Under the pieces are notes generated by a model. The model saw only the letters and a list, made by a program, of their open reading frames with translations. It had not been told where the DNA came from and made no database searches. From positions 123,970-187,969 of the forward strand of contig JAEWKK010000003.1 in the NCBI GenBank assembly GCA_023386045.1: a stretch of DNA of 64,000 nt, given 5' to 3'. Positions 33,667 through 42,464 of this stretch are shown piece after piece (positions within the stretch are counted from its first letter, which is position 1; the number at the start of each line of letters is the position of its first letter). The position numbers were made by a program, and so were the translations under genes. This DNA comes from Bacteroidota bacterium (GTDB lineage Bacteria > Bacteroidota > Bacteroidia > Chitinophagales > Chitinophagaceae).

Positions 33667-34677
33667 ATGCTTAACAGGAGAAATTTCCTTCGTTCCTCGG
33701 CATTAAGCTCTGTCGCACTATTGTTTCATAAAACAATTGCAGCTGAAACGGGTTCAAATATTAAAAATCATCCCATCGTCATTTCCACCTGGTCGCCCAA
33801 TGTGAAAGCTAATGCTGAAGCATGGAAGGTACTTGGAAATGGTGGAAGAGCTATTGATGCAGTGGAAGCAGGTGTGCAGGTTCCGGAAGCTGATCCACAT
33901 GATCAAAGTGTAGGTTATGGCGGATTGCCAGATCGTGATGGCAAAGTGACACTGGATGCCTGTATCATGGATGAGAATGGGAATTGTGGTTCCGTAATGT
34001 TTCTTGAAGAGATCAAACATCCTATCAAAGTAGCAAGACTGGTGATGGAAAAGACTCCACATGTGCAACTGGTGGGTGAAGGTGCTTTGCAATTTGCCCT
34101 GGCCAATGGGTACACAAGAGAAAATCTTTTGACAGATGAATCAGAAAAAGCCTGGCATAACTGGCTTAAAGAATCTAAATATGATCCAAAGGAATCCATA
34201 AAGATTTTGGAGCAACAATCAGGACGAATCAAGGGCAACATGGATAATCATGATACCATTGGAATGATTGCGCAGGATGCTGAAGGTAATTTAAGTGGCG
34301 CCTGTACTACAAGTGGAATGGCATTTAAAATGAGAGGCCGTGTTGGAGATTCTCCCATTATTGGTGCAGGTTTGTTTGTAGATAATGAAGTAGGAGCAGC
34401 TACTGCCACAGGAGTTGGTGAAGAAGTGATCAGGATCTGCGGATCGCATACGGTGGTTGAATTGATGCGCCAGGGAATGAATCCTGAAATGGCTTGCAAA
34501 AAAACAGTGGAAAGGATCATCAAAAAAAGAGGTGACAGGGCGAAGGAGTTGCAGGTTGGTTTTATTGCCCTGAATCATAAAGGCCAGTTTGGAGGATTTG
34601 CCATTCAAAAGGGCTTTACCTATGCAGTACATTCGAAATCAGGTGTAAAAGTATACGAAGCCAAAAGTTTTTATTAA
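33667..34677 (+). CDS. N4-(beta-N-acetylglucosaminyl)-L-asparaginase (Ntn-hydrolase), Tat-exported
   Basis: A 336-residue glycosylasparaginase that splits the GlcNAc-Asn link left after N-glycan trimming. The precursor should cleave itself before T197 in NHDTIGMIAQD, exposing the nucleophilic Thr; the downstream GRVGDSPIIGAG and the SGGT-like TATGVGEE loops are family features. The N-terminus NRRNFLRSSALSSVALLF is a twin-arginine-type signal. The ATG at 33667 is preferred over the TTG at 33649. It heads a set with cutC, a beta-mannosidase and an alpha-mannosidase. Confidence 0.9.
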   Translation: MLNRRNFLRSSALSSVALLFHKTIAAETGSNIKNHPIVISTWSPNVKANAEAWKVLGNGGRAIDAVEAGVQVPEADPHDQSVGYGGLPDRDGKVTLDACIMDENGNCGSVMFLEEIKHPIKVARLVMEKTPHVQLVGEGALQFALANGYTRENLLTDESEKAWHNWLKESKYDPKESIKILEQQSGRIKGNMDNHDTIGMIAQDAEGNLSGACTTSGMAFKMRGRVGDSPIIGAGLFVDNEVGAATATGVGEEVIRICGSHTVVELMRQGMNPEMACKKTVERIIKKRGDRAKELQVGFIALNHKGQFGGFAIQKGFTYAVHSKSGVKVYEAKSFY

Positions 34678-34719
34678 TAGCATTACCTGTTTTTTTATTA
34701 CATAGTTTGAACAATTCAC

Positions 34720-35451
34720 ATGAAATATATTATTGAGATCGCGACAGCAGATTTTACAACTACTGCCGCAGCAGTAAAAGGAGGAGCGGACCGGATCGAA
34801 CTTTGTGCAGCTTTGACAGAAGGCGGAACAACCGCTTCCTATGGTACCATAAGGCAATGTCGTGAATCATTTGATACAGCGCTTTTCCCGATTATCCGTC
34901 CTCGTGGCGGTGATTTTTTATATACGGAAGAAGAATTCGAGATCATGCAGGAAGATGTGAAACGCTGTAAGGAATTACAGTGTGATGGTATTGTTACCGG
35001 GATGCTTACTGCAAATGGAAACATTGATTTGAAACGGACTGCCAGGTTAATAGAATTGGCTTATCCAATGGAAGTCACTTTTCACAGGGCCTTTGACAGG
35101 TGCAATGAACCAATGCAGGCATTGGAAGACCTGATCAAAATTGGTTGCCAGCGGATCCTGACTTCCGGTCAGCAATTATCTGCACCCAATGGTTTGGAGT
35201 TGATAGCTAAACTGGTAAGGATAGCCGATGAAAGGATCATTATCATGCCGGGTAGTGGAGTTAGAAAAGAAAATATTAAAGAAATCGCCACTCAAACGGG
35301 TGCAATTGAATTTCATTCTTCATTAAGAAGCAAAACAAAATCCGGAATGGAATTCATTCACCCATCTTTTGCCGGTAATGAGGAAAGCTATTACAATCCA
35401 GCTATTGATCCCCAGGAAGTAAAATCACTGAGAGAAGCTTTAGAAGTATGA
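34720..35451 (+). CDS. cutC: CutC family TIM-barrel protein
   Basis: A 243-residue cytosolic TIM barrel with the CutC signatures GGADRIELCAALTEGGTT, RPRGGDFLYT, TFHRAFDR and ILTSGQ. The family was named for copper homeostasis, but its biochemical role is unsettled. Here it sits between glycosylasparaginase and a beta-mannosidase, one base from the latter's start, with no copper gene nearby. The context argues for a part in sugar metabolism; this is inference. Confidence 0.9.
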   Translation: MKYIIEIATADFTTTAAAVKGGADRIELCAALTEGGTTASYGTIRQCRESFDTALFPIIRPRGGDFLYTEEEFEIMQEDVKRCKELQCDGIVTGMLTANGNIDLKRTARLIELAYPMEVTFHRAFDRCNEPMQALEDLIKIGCQRILTSGQQLSAPNGLELIAKLVRIADERIIIMPGSGVRKENIKEIATQTGAIEFHSSLRSKTKSGMEFIHPSFAGNEESYYNPAIDPQEVKSLREALEV

Positions 35452-35452
35452 A

Positions 35453-37669
35453 ATGAGGCTGAAAATATTTTACATATGGTTCCTGTTTTTTTCATTGGCT
35501 GGTAATGCTCAGGAACTGGTTCAACAGCTGGATCAGAACTGGCAATTCAGGCAATTAGGAAAGGAAACCTGGTATAAAGCTGAAGTGCCTGGTACCGTGC
35601 ATACAGATCTTCTGATGAATGACCTGATACCAGATCCTTTTTACCGCAACAACGAGCCTCTTGTACAATGGGTTGAAAAAGAAACATGGGAATACCAAAC
35701 TGTTTTTGACCTGCCCGCTGTTTTTTCTGAGCGCAGGCATATCATGATCGAATTTGATGGCCTTGATACTTATGCTGAAGTGATTTTAAATGGCAAAAAG
35801 ATCATTGAGGCAAACAATATGTTTCGTCAATGGAATGCACCAATCAAAACACTTGTAAAAAACAAAGGAAATGTTCTTGTAGTCCGATTCTTTCCAAAGG
35901 GTGTGATTGCAGATAAAATAAAGAAGAATCAATCCCGGTCATATCCTGATAACGAACGTGTTTTTGTAAGAAAAGCACAGTACCAGTTTGGCTGGGACTG
36001 GGGACCAAGGCTGATCACCTGCGGTATCTGGAGACAGGCAAGAATCATAGCTTACAACAATAAACGCCAAAATAAGTTTTCTGAATCTGCAACCAACAAC
36101 ATTACCCTGGTCAATGAGAAGGATTCCATTGGTACTTCTTTTTACTTCAAAAAAGATGGCCATCCTGTTTTTATCAAAGGAGCTAATTGGATACCGCTTG
36201 ATAATTTTGTACCATCGGGAAAAAAAGAAGCACGTTACAGGCAATTGATCAGTGCTGCCAAAGAAGCGAATATCAACATGCTTCGAGTATGGGGTGGAGG
36301 CATTTATGAAGATGATATCTTTTATTCATTGTGTGATGAATATGGCATCATGGTTTGGCAGGATTTCATGTTTGCTGGTGCTTTATATCCCGCAGATCCC
36401 GCCTTTCTAAAAAACATCGAAGAAGAAGTTCGTTACCAGGTAAAAAGACTCCGCTCTCATCCCTGCATCGTGATCTGGTGTGGCAATAATGAAATCGAAG
36501 AAGCCTGGTTCAACTGGGGATGGCAAAAGCAATTGAATTATTCTGCAGCTGATTCACAAAAACTATGGAACGATTACCTCCAGGTTTTTCACAAACTCAT
36601 TCCTTCAATACTTAAGGAACTGGACCCAGGAAGACCTTACTGGCCTTCATCGCCTTCTTTGGGATGGGGCAGGGATAGTGCTTATAAAAAAGGTGATGTG
36701 CATTATTGGGGCGTGTGGTGGGGCAAAGAACCTGTTGAAAAATACAGGGAAAAAACAGGTCGGTTTAATAGTGAATATGGAATGCAGGGTATGCCTGTGA
36801 TGAGTAGCATCAGAGAATTTTCTCAGCCTGCCGACTGGGACACCAGTTCTGTAGTTATGAAAACACACCAGAAGCATTCTTTTGGCTGGGAAAACATTGG
36901 TGATTATATCCGTCGTAAATTCAAAAGTCCCAAAACCTTTGAAGACCTGGTTTATGTTTCACAACTCATGCAGGCAGATGCCATAAAGATTGCTATTGAA
37001 GCGCACCGGACAAATGCCCCGGTAACTATGGGATCCTTATTCTGGCAATGGAATGACTGCTGGCCAGTAACCAGTTGGAGTGCTATTGATTATTATGGAA
37101 GGAAGAAAGCGCTTTATTATGAAGTGAAAAGAAAATTTGAACCAGTCTTACTGAGCATTATTGAAAAAGACAGTGCACATTTGAAATTAAGCCTGATCTC
37201 TGAAGCTGACAGCTTCATGAAAGTTAGCATAGAATCCCAGGTTTATGATTTCTCAGGTAATAAAATAGGTGAATCAATGCCTGCAGAATATTCATTGGAA
37301 AAAGGAAAGCTTGAGATCTTTTATCCTAAAAAAATTCAAACTAAAAAAGATCAGAAAAATTGTTACCAGCTATTTGTTGTCAGACATAAAGATGTGGTGA
37401 TCGCAAAAGAATTTTTCTTTTTCCTTCCACCGGTTGAACTGAATCTACCACCTTGTCATATCACATATAAAGTGAAGGAAAATACAATAGAGATACTGTC
37501 TGATAAATTTGCTTATGGAGTTTATATAGAAATGCCGGATGGTGTTGAACTGGAAGATAATTTTTTCCATCTTGAAGCGGGTGTGCCTGTTTCGGTGAAA
37601 TTTTCAGGAAATCTTAGTGCTGACGAAATAAATAAAATCAAAATCAAATCACTGGTTGATACTTTTTGA
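35453..37669 (+). CDS. Beta-mannosidase, GH2, exported, lacking the usual linker domain
   Basis: A 738-residue enzyme with a signal peptide ending LAGNAQ, a sugar-binding sandwich domain (~25-200), and a TIM barrel that starts at about residue 215. E347 (CGNNEIEEAW) is the acid/base and E441 (NSEYGMQ) the nucleophile. Typical GH2 beta-mannosidases carry an Ig-like domain of about 100 residues between these two parts and total about 830-860 residues. Here GIWRQARIIAYNN is followed within 25 residues by the barrel segment GTSFYFKKDGHPVF. C-terminal beta domains are present. It should cut Man-beta-1,4-GlcNAc or mannan ends. One base separates it from cutC and one from GH92. Confidence 0.9.
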   Translation: MRLKIFYIWFLFFSLAGNAQELVQQLDQNWQFRQLGKETWYKAEVPGTVHTDLLMNDLIPDPFYRNNEPLVQWVEKETWEYQTVFDLPAVFSERRHIMIEFDGLDTYAEVILNGKKIIEANNMFRQWNAPIKTLVKNKGNVLVVRFFPKGVIADKIKKNQSRSYPDNERVFVRKAQYQFGWDWGPRLITCGIWRQARIIAYNNKRQNKFSESATNNITLVNEKDSIGTSFYFKKDGHPVFIKGANWIPLDNFVPSGKKEARYRQLISAAKEANINMLRVWGGGIYEDDIFYSLCDEYGIMVWQDFMFAGALYPADPAFLKNIEEEVRYQVKRLRSHPCIVIWCGNNEIEEAWFNWGWQKQLNYSAADSQKLWNDYLQVFHKLIPSILKELDPGRPYWPSSPSLGWGRDSAYKKGDVHYWGVWWGKEPVEKYREKTGRFNSEYGMQGMPVMSSIREFSQPADWDTSSVVMKTHQKHSFGWENIGDYIRRKFKSPKTFEDLVYVSQLMQADAIKIAIEAHRTNAPVTMGSLFWQWNDCWPVTSWSAIDYYGRKKALYYEVKRKFEPVLLSIIEKDSAHLKLSLISEADSFMKVSIESQVYDFSGNKIGESMPAEYSLEKGKLEIFYPKKIQTKKDQKNCYQLFVVRHKDVVIAKEFFFFLPPVELNLPPCHITYKVKENTIEILSDKFAYGVYIEMPDGVELEDNFFHLEAGVPVSVKFSGNLSADEINKIKIKSLVDTF

Positions 37670-37670
37670 C

Positions 37671-40595
37671 ATGAGAAAACTCTTTTTTACCTGCACACTC
37701 ATAGCAATTCTGCCCTTAATCCTTTTCGCACAGAAAGACTATACATCTCTCGTCAATCCATTTATTGGAACTGGCGGACATGGGCATACCTATCCCGGTG
37801 CATCCATGCCTTTTGGGATGATGCAATTAAGTCCGGATACAAGAGGAGCAGACTGGGATGGAAGTAGCGGATATCATTACAGTGACAGTGTTATTTATGG
37901 ATTTTCGCATACACATTTAAGTGGAACAGGTATTCCCGATTACTGCGATGTATTAATGATGCCCTTTACAGGTGAAGTTCAATGGGAGCCCAAAGATTAT
38001 CGTTCCGGTTTTTCTCATGTCAGCGAAAAAGCTTCACCAGGATTTTACCAGGTACAATTAGAAAAGTACAGGATCAACGTGAAATTAACTACCTCCATCA
38101 GGTCAGGCATGCATCAATATGATTTTCCCTCAGATGCTAAAAAAGGCTCAGTGATGATTGACCTTACCTGGAGGGATGAATTACTGGATGCAGATCTCAG
38201 GCAGGTCTCTGCATATGAATTGGCAGGTGTCAGAAAGAGCCGGTCGTGGGCACAAAATCAGACCTTGTATTTTTTCATCAGGTTTGATCAACCGATCAAA
38301 AGCTTTGCATCAAGGCAATCAGGAAAAGCTTTATCGGATCACATAAAATTGCAGGCAGGAAAGAATATTAAAGGATATGTAAGTTTTGATCTTACAACAA
38401 GCAAGACAATTCATGTTAAAGTAGGCATCTCTGGAGTAAGCGAAGAGGGGGCCAGAAAGAATCTTGAAAAAGAAATACCCGGCTGGAATTTTAACCAGTT
38501 AAAGCAGGAGGCGAAAGCAGCCTGGAATAAGGAACTCGGCAGGATTGAGATTCGTGGAGGGAGTAACAGCCAGCAAACAGTTTTTTATACGGCACTTTAC
38601 CACTGTTTCCTGGTACCTAATATTTACCAGGATGTTGATGGCCGTTTCCGAGGAACGGATGACAGGATCCATGATGCTGATCATTTTACTAACTACGCGG
38701 TGTTTTCATTATGGGATACTTACCGGGCATATCACCCGCTGATGACGATTATCAATCAAAAAAGAACAACTGACTGGATCAATACATTTCTCCATCAATA
38801 CAAATATGGTGGCATGCTACCCGTATGGGAACTGAGTGCCAATGAAACATTTTGCATGATTGGTTATCATTCAGTACCTGTGATTGCAGATGCATACCAA
38901 AAAGGTTTCAAAGGGTTTGATACCAGGCTGGCCCTGGAAGCGATGCGATCTTATGCAGAAAGTGACCGCTTTGGGTTAAAATATTATCGTGAAAATGGTT
39001 TTATCAGCAATGAAAAGGAACATGAATCTGTTTCCAAAACACTTGAATATGCGTACGATGACTGGTGTATCGCGCAATTTTCAAAAATGACTGGAAATGA
39101 TTCTGTTTATAAAACATACATCGCCAGGGCGCAGTATTATAAAAATGTTTTTGATCCTTCAACAAAGCACATGAGGGGAAAACTGGAAGCCAGCTGGCAT
39201 AAACCATTCGATCCTGCGGAGATCAATAATTTTTTTACAGAAGGAAATTCATGGCATTACAGCTTTGCAGTACCCCAGGATATTTCTGGATTGATTAAGC
39301 TGCATGGTGGCGTTGATTCATTTAACTCCAAACTGACGGAACTGTTTAACGCATCTTCCATTACTTCAGGAAGACAACAGGCGGATGTAACAGGTCTCAT
39401 TGGTCAATATGCGCAGGGAAATGAACCCAGTCATCACATGGCTTATTTGTTCAACTATACAGGAAGGCCATGGAAGACACAGGAATTAATAAGGAAGATT
39501 TGTAAGGAATTTTATACAAATGCACCGGATGGACTGATAGGTAATGAAGATTGTGGCCAGATGAGCGCCTGGTATGTATTCAGTGCTATGGGGTTTTATC
39601 CTGTTTGCCCGGGTAGTGGTGAATATGTTTTGGGTATTCCCTTGTTTGATGAAGTGACCATCAAATTGGAAAATGGAAAAAAATTCATAATCAAGGCCAA
39701 TCAATCCCAGGCGAATGATTATGTAGCAGCAACAAAACTGAATGGAAAAAAATCAACAAAGTCTTATTTGAATCATACAGATATCGCTAATGGTGGTGAA
39801 CTGCAGTTTATACTTGGAAAGGAGCAAAACCCAAATTGGGGAACCAAAATCAATGACCAGCCAAAATCAGTGATCACAGAAGAACAGATTGTACAAGTGC
39901 CCTATTTTATGTCCCAGACAAACAAATTCAGGGATAGCCTTTTGGTAAGCATTATGGATGTAGATCCTAAGGCATCCATTGATTATACAATGGAAGGTGC
40001 TTCCGGAAGCATGGTTTCAAAAACTTACTCAAAACCATTCTTCATCAAAAAAACAACACAGATAAAAGCTGTTGCAAGAATCGGAAGTATTTCCTCGCTC
40101 CCGGTTTCACAGAAGTTTTATAAGTTGCCAACAGATTATAAAATAAGTGTGATCAGTAAGGTTCATCCTATGTACACAGCCGGTGGAGAAGATGCCCTGA
40201 TTGATGGCATAGAAGGAAATAGTAACTGGCGCTCAGGCGAATGGCAGAGTTATTTTGACCAGGATTTTGAGGCAGTGATCGATCTTCAACAAGAAAAGGA
40301 ACTTTCTTTTGTTGGCATTCATGTATTGCAGGACATCAGTCCATGGATATTATTCCCAAGTGAAGTGATTGTACTCGCCAGTGATGATGGAATTCATTTC
40401 AAAGAATCAGGCAGGATTAATAATAATATGAAGCCTGAAATGGGAAAGGTGCAGATCCAGAAACTCGGCATTGAAAAAAGTATAAAAACAAGATATATAA
40501 AAATTAAAGCGATCAATGGAGGAAAACTTCCTGCCTGGCATGAAAGTGCAGGAGAGGGGAGTCATTTATTTATCGATGAAGTGATCATAAAATAA
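37671..40595 (+). CDS. GH92 alpha-mannosidase with C-terminal binding domain, exported
   Basis: A 974-residue calcium-dependent exo-alpha-mannosidase. The signal peptide ends LILFAQ. GH92 landmarks are VNPFIGTGGHGHTYPGASMP near the N-terminus, SLWDTYRAYHPL, and GNEDCGQMSAWYVFSAMGFY in the catalytic domain (to ~750). A chitobiase-like beta domain (~760-830) and an F5/8-type domain (~840-974) follow. The ATG at 37671 lies one base after the GH2 stop. It would remove alpha-mannose from N-glycans before the GH2 enzyme acts. Confidence 0.94.
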   Translation: MRKLFFTCTLIAILPLILFAQKDYTSLVNPFIGTGGHGHTYPGASMPFGMMQLSPDTRGADWDGSSGYHYSDSVIYGFSHTHLSGTGIPDYCDVLMMPFTGEVQWEPKDYRSGFSHVSEKASPGFYQVQLEKYRINVKLTTSIRSGMHQYDFPSDAKKGSVMIDLTWRDELLDADLRQVSAYELAGVRKSRSWAQNQTLYFFIRFDQPIKSFASRQSGKALSDHIKLQAGKNIKGYVSFDLTTSKTIHVKVGISGVSEEGARKNLEKEIPGWNFNQLKQEAKAAWNKELGRIEIRGGSNSQQTVFYTALYHCFLVPNIYQDVDGRFRGTDDRIHDADHFTNYAVFSLWDTYRAYHPLMTIINQKRTTDWINTFLHQYKYGGMLPVWELSANETFCMIGYHSVPVIADAYQKGFKGFDTRLALEAMRSYAESDRFGLKYYRENGFISNEKEHESVSKTLEYAYDDWCIAQFSKMTGNDSVYKTYIARAQYYKNVFDPSTKHMRGKLEASWHKPFDPAEINNFFTEGNSWHYSFAVPQDISGLIKLHGGVDSFNSKLTELFNASSITSGRQQADVTGLIGQYAQGNEPSHHMAYLFNYTGRPWKTQELIRKICKEFYTNAPDGLIGNEDCGQMSAWYVFSAMGFYPVCPGSGEYVLGIPLFDEVTIKLENGKKFIIKANQSQANDYVAATKLNGKKSTKSYLNHTDIANGGELQFILGKEQNPNWGTKINDQPKSVITEEQIVQVPYFMSQTNKFRDSLLVSIMDVDPKASIDYTMEGASGSMVSKTYSKPFFIKKTTQIKAVARIGSISSLPVSQKFYKLPTDYKISVISKVHPMYTAGGEDALIDGIEGNSNWRSGEWQSYFDQDFEAVIDLQQEKELSFVGIHVLQDISPWILFPSEVIVLASDDGIHFKESGRINNNMKPEMGKVQIQKLGIEKSIKTRYIKIKAINGGKLPAWHESAGEGSHLFIDEVIIK

Positions 40596-40727
40596 GAAAA
40601 ATAAACTTGTTAAAAACTTTTTCTTTTCCAATTTTCTAACAATAACCTTCAAAAAACCTTCGTAATATTACAATAGCCATATGGCCAGAAAAACAGAATC
40701 TGATTAAAAATCTATAAAAACCCATCG

Positions 40728-40835
40728 ATGTTAAAAAAGCTGTTATCATTAATACTGGGAGAGAAGAGTTCGAAGCCAGCTTATGCATATGTGCCCAAGC
40801 CTCAGAATACGAAAATTCCACAAAAAAGAAATTAA
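40728..40835 (+). CDS. Possible 35-residue small protein
   Basis: A short reading frame starts MLKKLLSLILGEKSSKP, continues Pro/Lys-rich and ends KIPQKRN. The first eleven residues could form an amphipathic or membrane-attached helix with a strongly basic tail. A hairpin terminator begins three bases after the stop, which is the main support. No promoter match or homologue is known to me. It could equally be 3' untranslated sequence of the GH92 transcript. Confidence 0.35.
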   Translation: MLKKLLSLILGEKSSKPAYAYVPKPQNTKIPQKRN

Positions 40836-40838
40836 AAC

Positions 40839-40860
40839 AAACCCGGAGCTCTCCGGGTTT
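40839..40860. terminator. Bidirectional terminator
   Basis: AAACCCGG (40839-40846) pairs with CCGGGTTT (40853-40860). A run lies upstream and T run downstream. It lies between the glycan operon (or the small frame) and the convergent trmO gene, touching the trmO stop. Confidence 0.85.
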
Positions 40861-40861
40861 T

Positions 40862-41314
40862 TCATTTCCAGTAATCTTTCATCAGTTCTTCCACCCACTC
40901 TGGTTGCCTGGTATTTCCTTTTGTACCAAATTCCCTGAATACAGGTTTGATATCCAGCACAGGAGTACCATCGATAGCATCCAGTCCTTTTACAATTATT
41001 TTTCTTTTATCGTGCGAGATCAGTTCTGCCGTAGTAAGTCCCAAATGATTGGGCCTGTCCTTTTTTCGCTGGGCAAATATGCCCATAATTGGAAATTCTT
41101 TTTTGTCTCTTGGTCTCCCTGAATAAACTGTTTCGTTTGATTTGCTGAAATGAAAAATAATTTCAAGATGCGAAAAGAGTTCAATGTTTGTAAATGCTTC
41201 ATCCGGGAGAGAGGGAACAAGTGTGATCTCAGAGATCATATCTCCCCAATAATCATCGCTAATATCTCTTCTCGTATTGCTTACAAAAGCAATTGGTTCT
41301 AGTGGTATGATCAT
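40862..41314 (-). CDS. trmO: TrmO-like tRNA t6A37 N6-methyltransferase (TsaA/YaeB domain)
   Basis: A 150-residue SAM-dependent methyltransferase of the small beta-barrel class VIII fold. Family motifs are the GIFAQRKKDRPNHLGLT segment and DGTPVLDIKP. It lacks the C-terminal domain of the 235-residue E. coli enzyme, as many bacterial and archaeal members do. The modification acts on threonine tRNAs. It lies downstream of the aldolase gene, but a terminator stands between them. Confidence 0.85.
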   Translation of the reverse strand: MIIPLEPIAFVSNTRRDISDDYWGDMISEITLVPSLPDEAFTNIELFSHLEIIFHFSKSNETVYSGRPRDKKEFPIMGIFAQRKKDRPNHLGLTTAELISHDKRKIIVKGLDAIDGTPVLDIKPVFREFGTKGNTRQPEWVEELMKDYWK

Positions 41315-41322
41315 AATAAAAA

Positions 41323-41341
41323 ACCCCCGGAGACCGGGGGT
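41323..41341 (-). terminator. Intrinsic terminator after the aldolase gene
   Basis: ACCCCCGG (41323-41330) pairs with CCGGGGGT (41334-41341) over three bases. On the minus strand it is followed by a T run. It lies five bases from the aldolase stop. Confidence 0.88.
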
Positions 41342-41346
41342 AGATT

Positions 41347-42402
41347 TTATGCGATTGTGATGCTGTTATCGAGGTAAACATCCTGTATGGCATTTAGCAT
41401 TTTGACGCCATCGGCAAAAGGTCTTTGGAAAGCTTTTCTTCCCAATATCAAACCCATACCGCCGGCGCGCTTGTTGACCACCGCTGTAGTCAGGGCTTCT
41501 ACCATATCGCTTTCACCCTTGCTTTCTCCACCGCTGTTGATCAGTCCCACACGACCACTATAGCAATTTAAAACCTGGTAACGAGTGAGATCGATCGGAT
41601 GATCAGAAGTCAGTTGCTCATAAACCAGCTTATGGGTCTTGCCATGCTTGGTAGCATTGTAACCACCGTTATTGGTAGGAAGTTTTTGCTTGATGATATC
41701 AGCCTGGAGTGTAACACCAAGATGATTGGCCTGGCCTGTAAGGTCAGCAGCCGTATGATAATCCACGCCGTCGATTTTGAAAGAATTATTTCTCAGGTAG
41801 CACCACAGAATAGTTGTCATACCCAACTGGTGTGCATATTCAAAAGCTTCAGCAACCTCTTTCAATTGTCTTGCACTTTCTGCACTGCCCCAGTAAATAG
41901 TTGCACCTACAGCAACAGCACCCATATCCCAGGCACTTTTAATAGTACCAAACATGGTCTGATCAAAACGGTTAGGCATGCTCAGGAATTCATTGTGGTT
42001 GATCTTAACAACAAAAGGAATTTTATGAGCATATTTTCTGCTCATGATGCCTAAAACGCCATAAGTAGAGGCTACAGCATTGCAACCACCTTCTATTGCG
42101 AGTTTGATGATATTTTCAGGATCGAAATATATAGGATTGGGGGCGAAGGATGCGCCACCACTGTGCTCAATTCCCTGGTCAACCGGAAAGATGCTGCAAT
42201 AGCCTGTGCCACCAAGGCGGCCATGGCCCAGCAGGTTTTGCAAACTTCTCAGCACCTGGTTGTTTCTGTTGCTATTGATCCAGGATTCATCAACATGGTT
42301 GGGAGATGGGAGATGAATGGTTGATTTGTCAATGGTCTTGCACGTATGATTTAAAAGATATTCGGCCTTGTCGCCTAACAATTCAGCAATTTTTGTAGCC
42401 AT
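41347..42402 (-). CDS. fbaB: Class I fructose-bisphosphate aldolase (FbaB/DhnA type)
   Basis: Schiff-base aldolase of glycolysis and gluconeogenesis, 351 residues. Recognisable stretches are SIFPVDQGIEHSGGASFAPNP, GGCNAVASTYGVLG, VVKINHNEF and INSGGESKGESD. This archaeal/bacterial type is unrelated in detail to the metal-dependent class II enzyme. A minus-strand -7 box lies 22 bases upstream and a strong terminator follows, so it is a single-gene unit. Confidence 0.93.
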   Translation of the reverse strand: MATKIAELLGDKAEYLLNHTCKTIDKSTIHLPSPNHVDESWINSNRNNQVLRSLQNLLGHGRLGGTGYCSIFPVDQGIEHSGGASFAPNPIYFDPENIIKLAIEGGCNAVASTYGVLGIMSRKYAHKIPFVVKINHNEFLSMPNRFDQTMFGTIKSAWDMGAVAVGATIYWGSAESARQLKEVAEAFEYAHQLGMTTILWCYLRNNSFKIDGVDYHTAADLTGQANHLGVTLQADIIKQKLPTNNGGYNATKHGKTHKLVYEQLTSDHPIDLTRYQVLNCYSGRVGLINSGGESKGESDMVEALTTAVVNKRAGGMGLILGRKAFQRPFADGVKMLNAIQDVYLDNSITIA

Positions 42403-42424
42403 TTATTAATGTTTTTGGGTGCGG

Positions 42425-42432
42425 CAAAGATA
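42425..42432 (-). promoter_or_regulatory. -7 promoter box (TATCTTTG) for the aldolase gene
   Basis: Exact TAnnTTTG match on the minus strand, 22 bases before the start at 42402. Confidence 0.5.
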
Positions 42433-42464
42433 AAGGCCAAAAATGAATCAGGAAATGCGATTTA

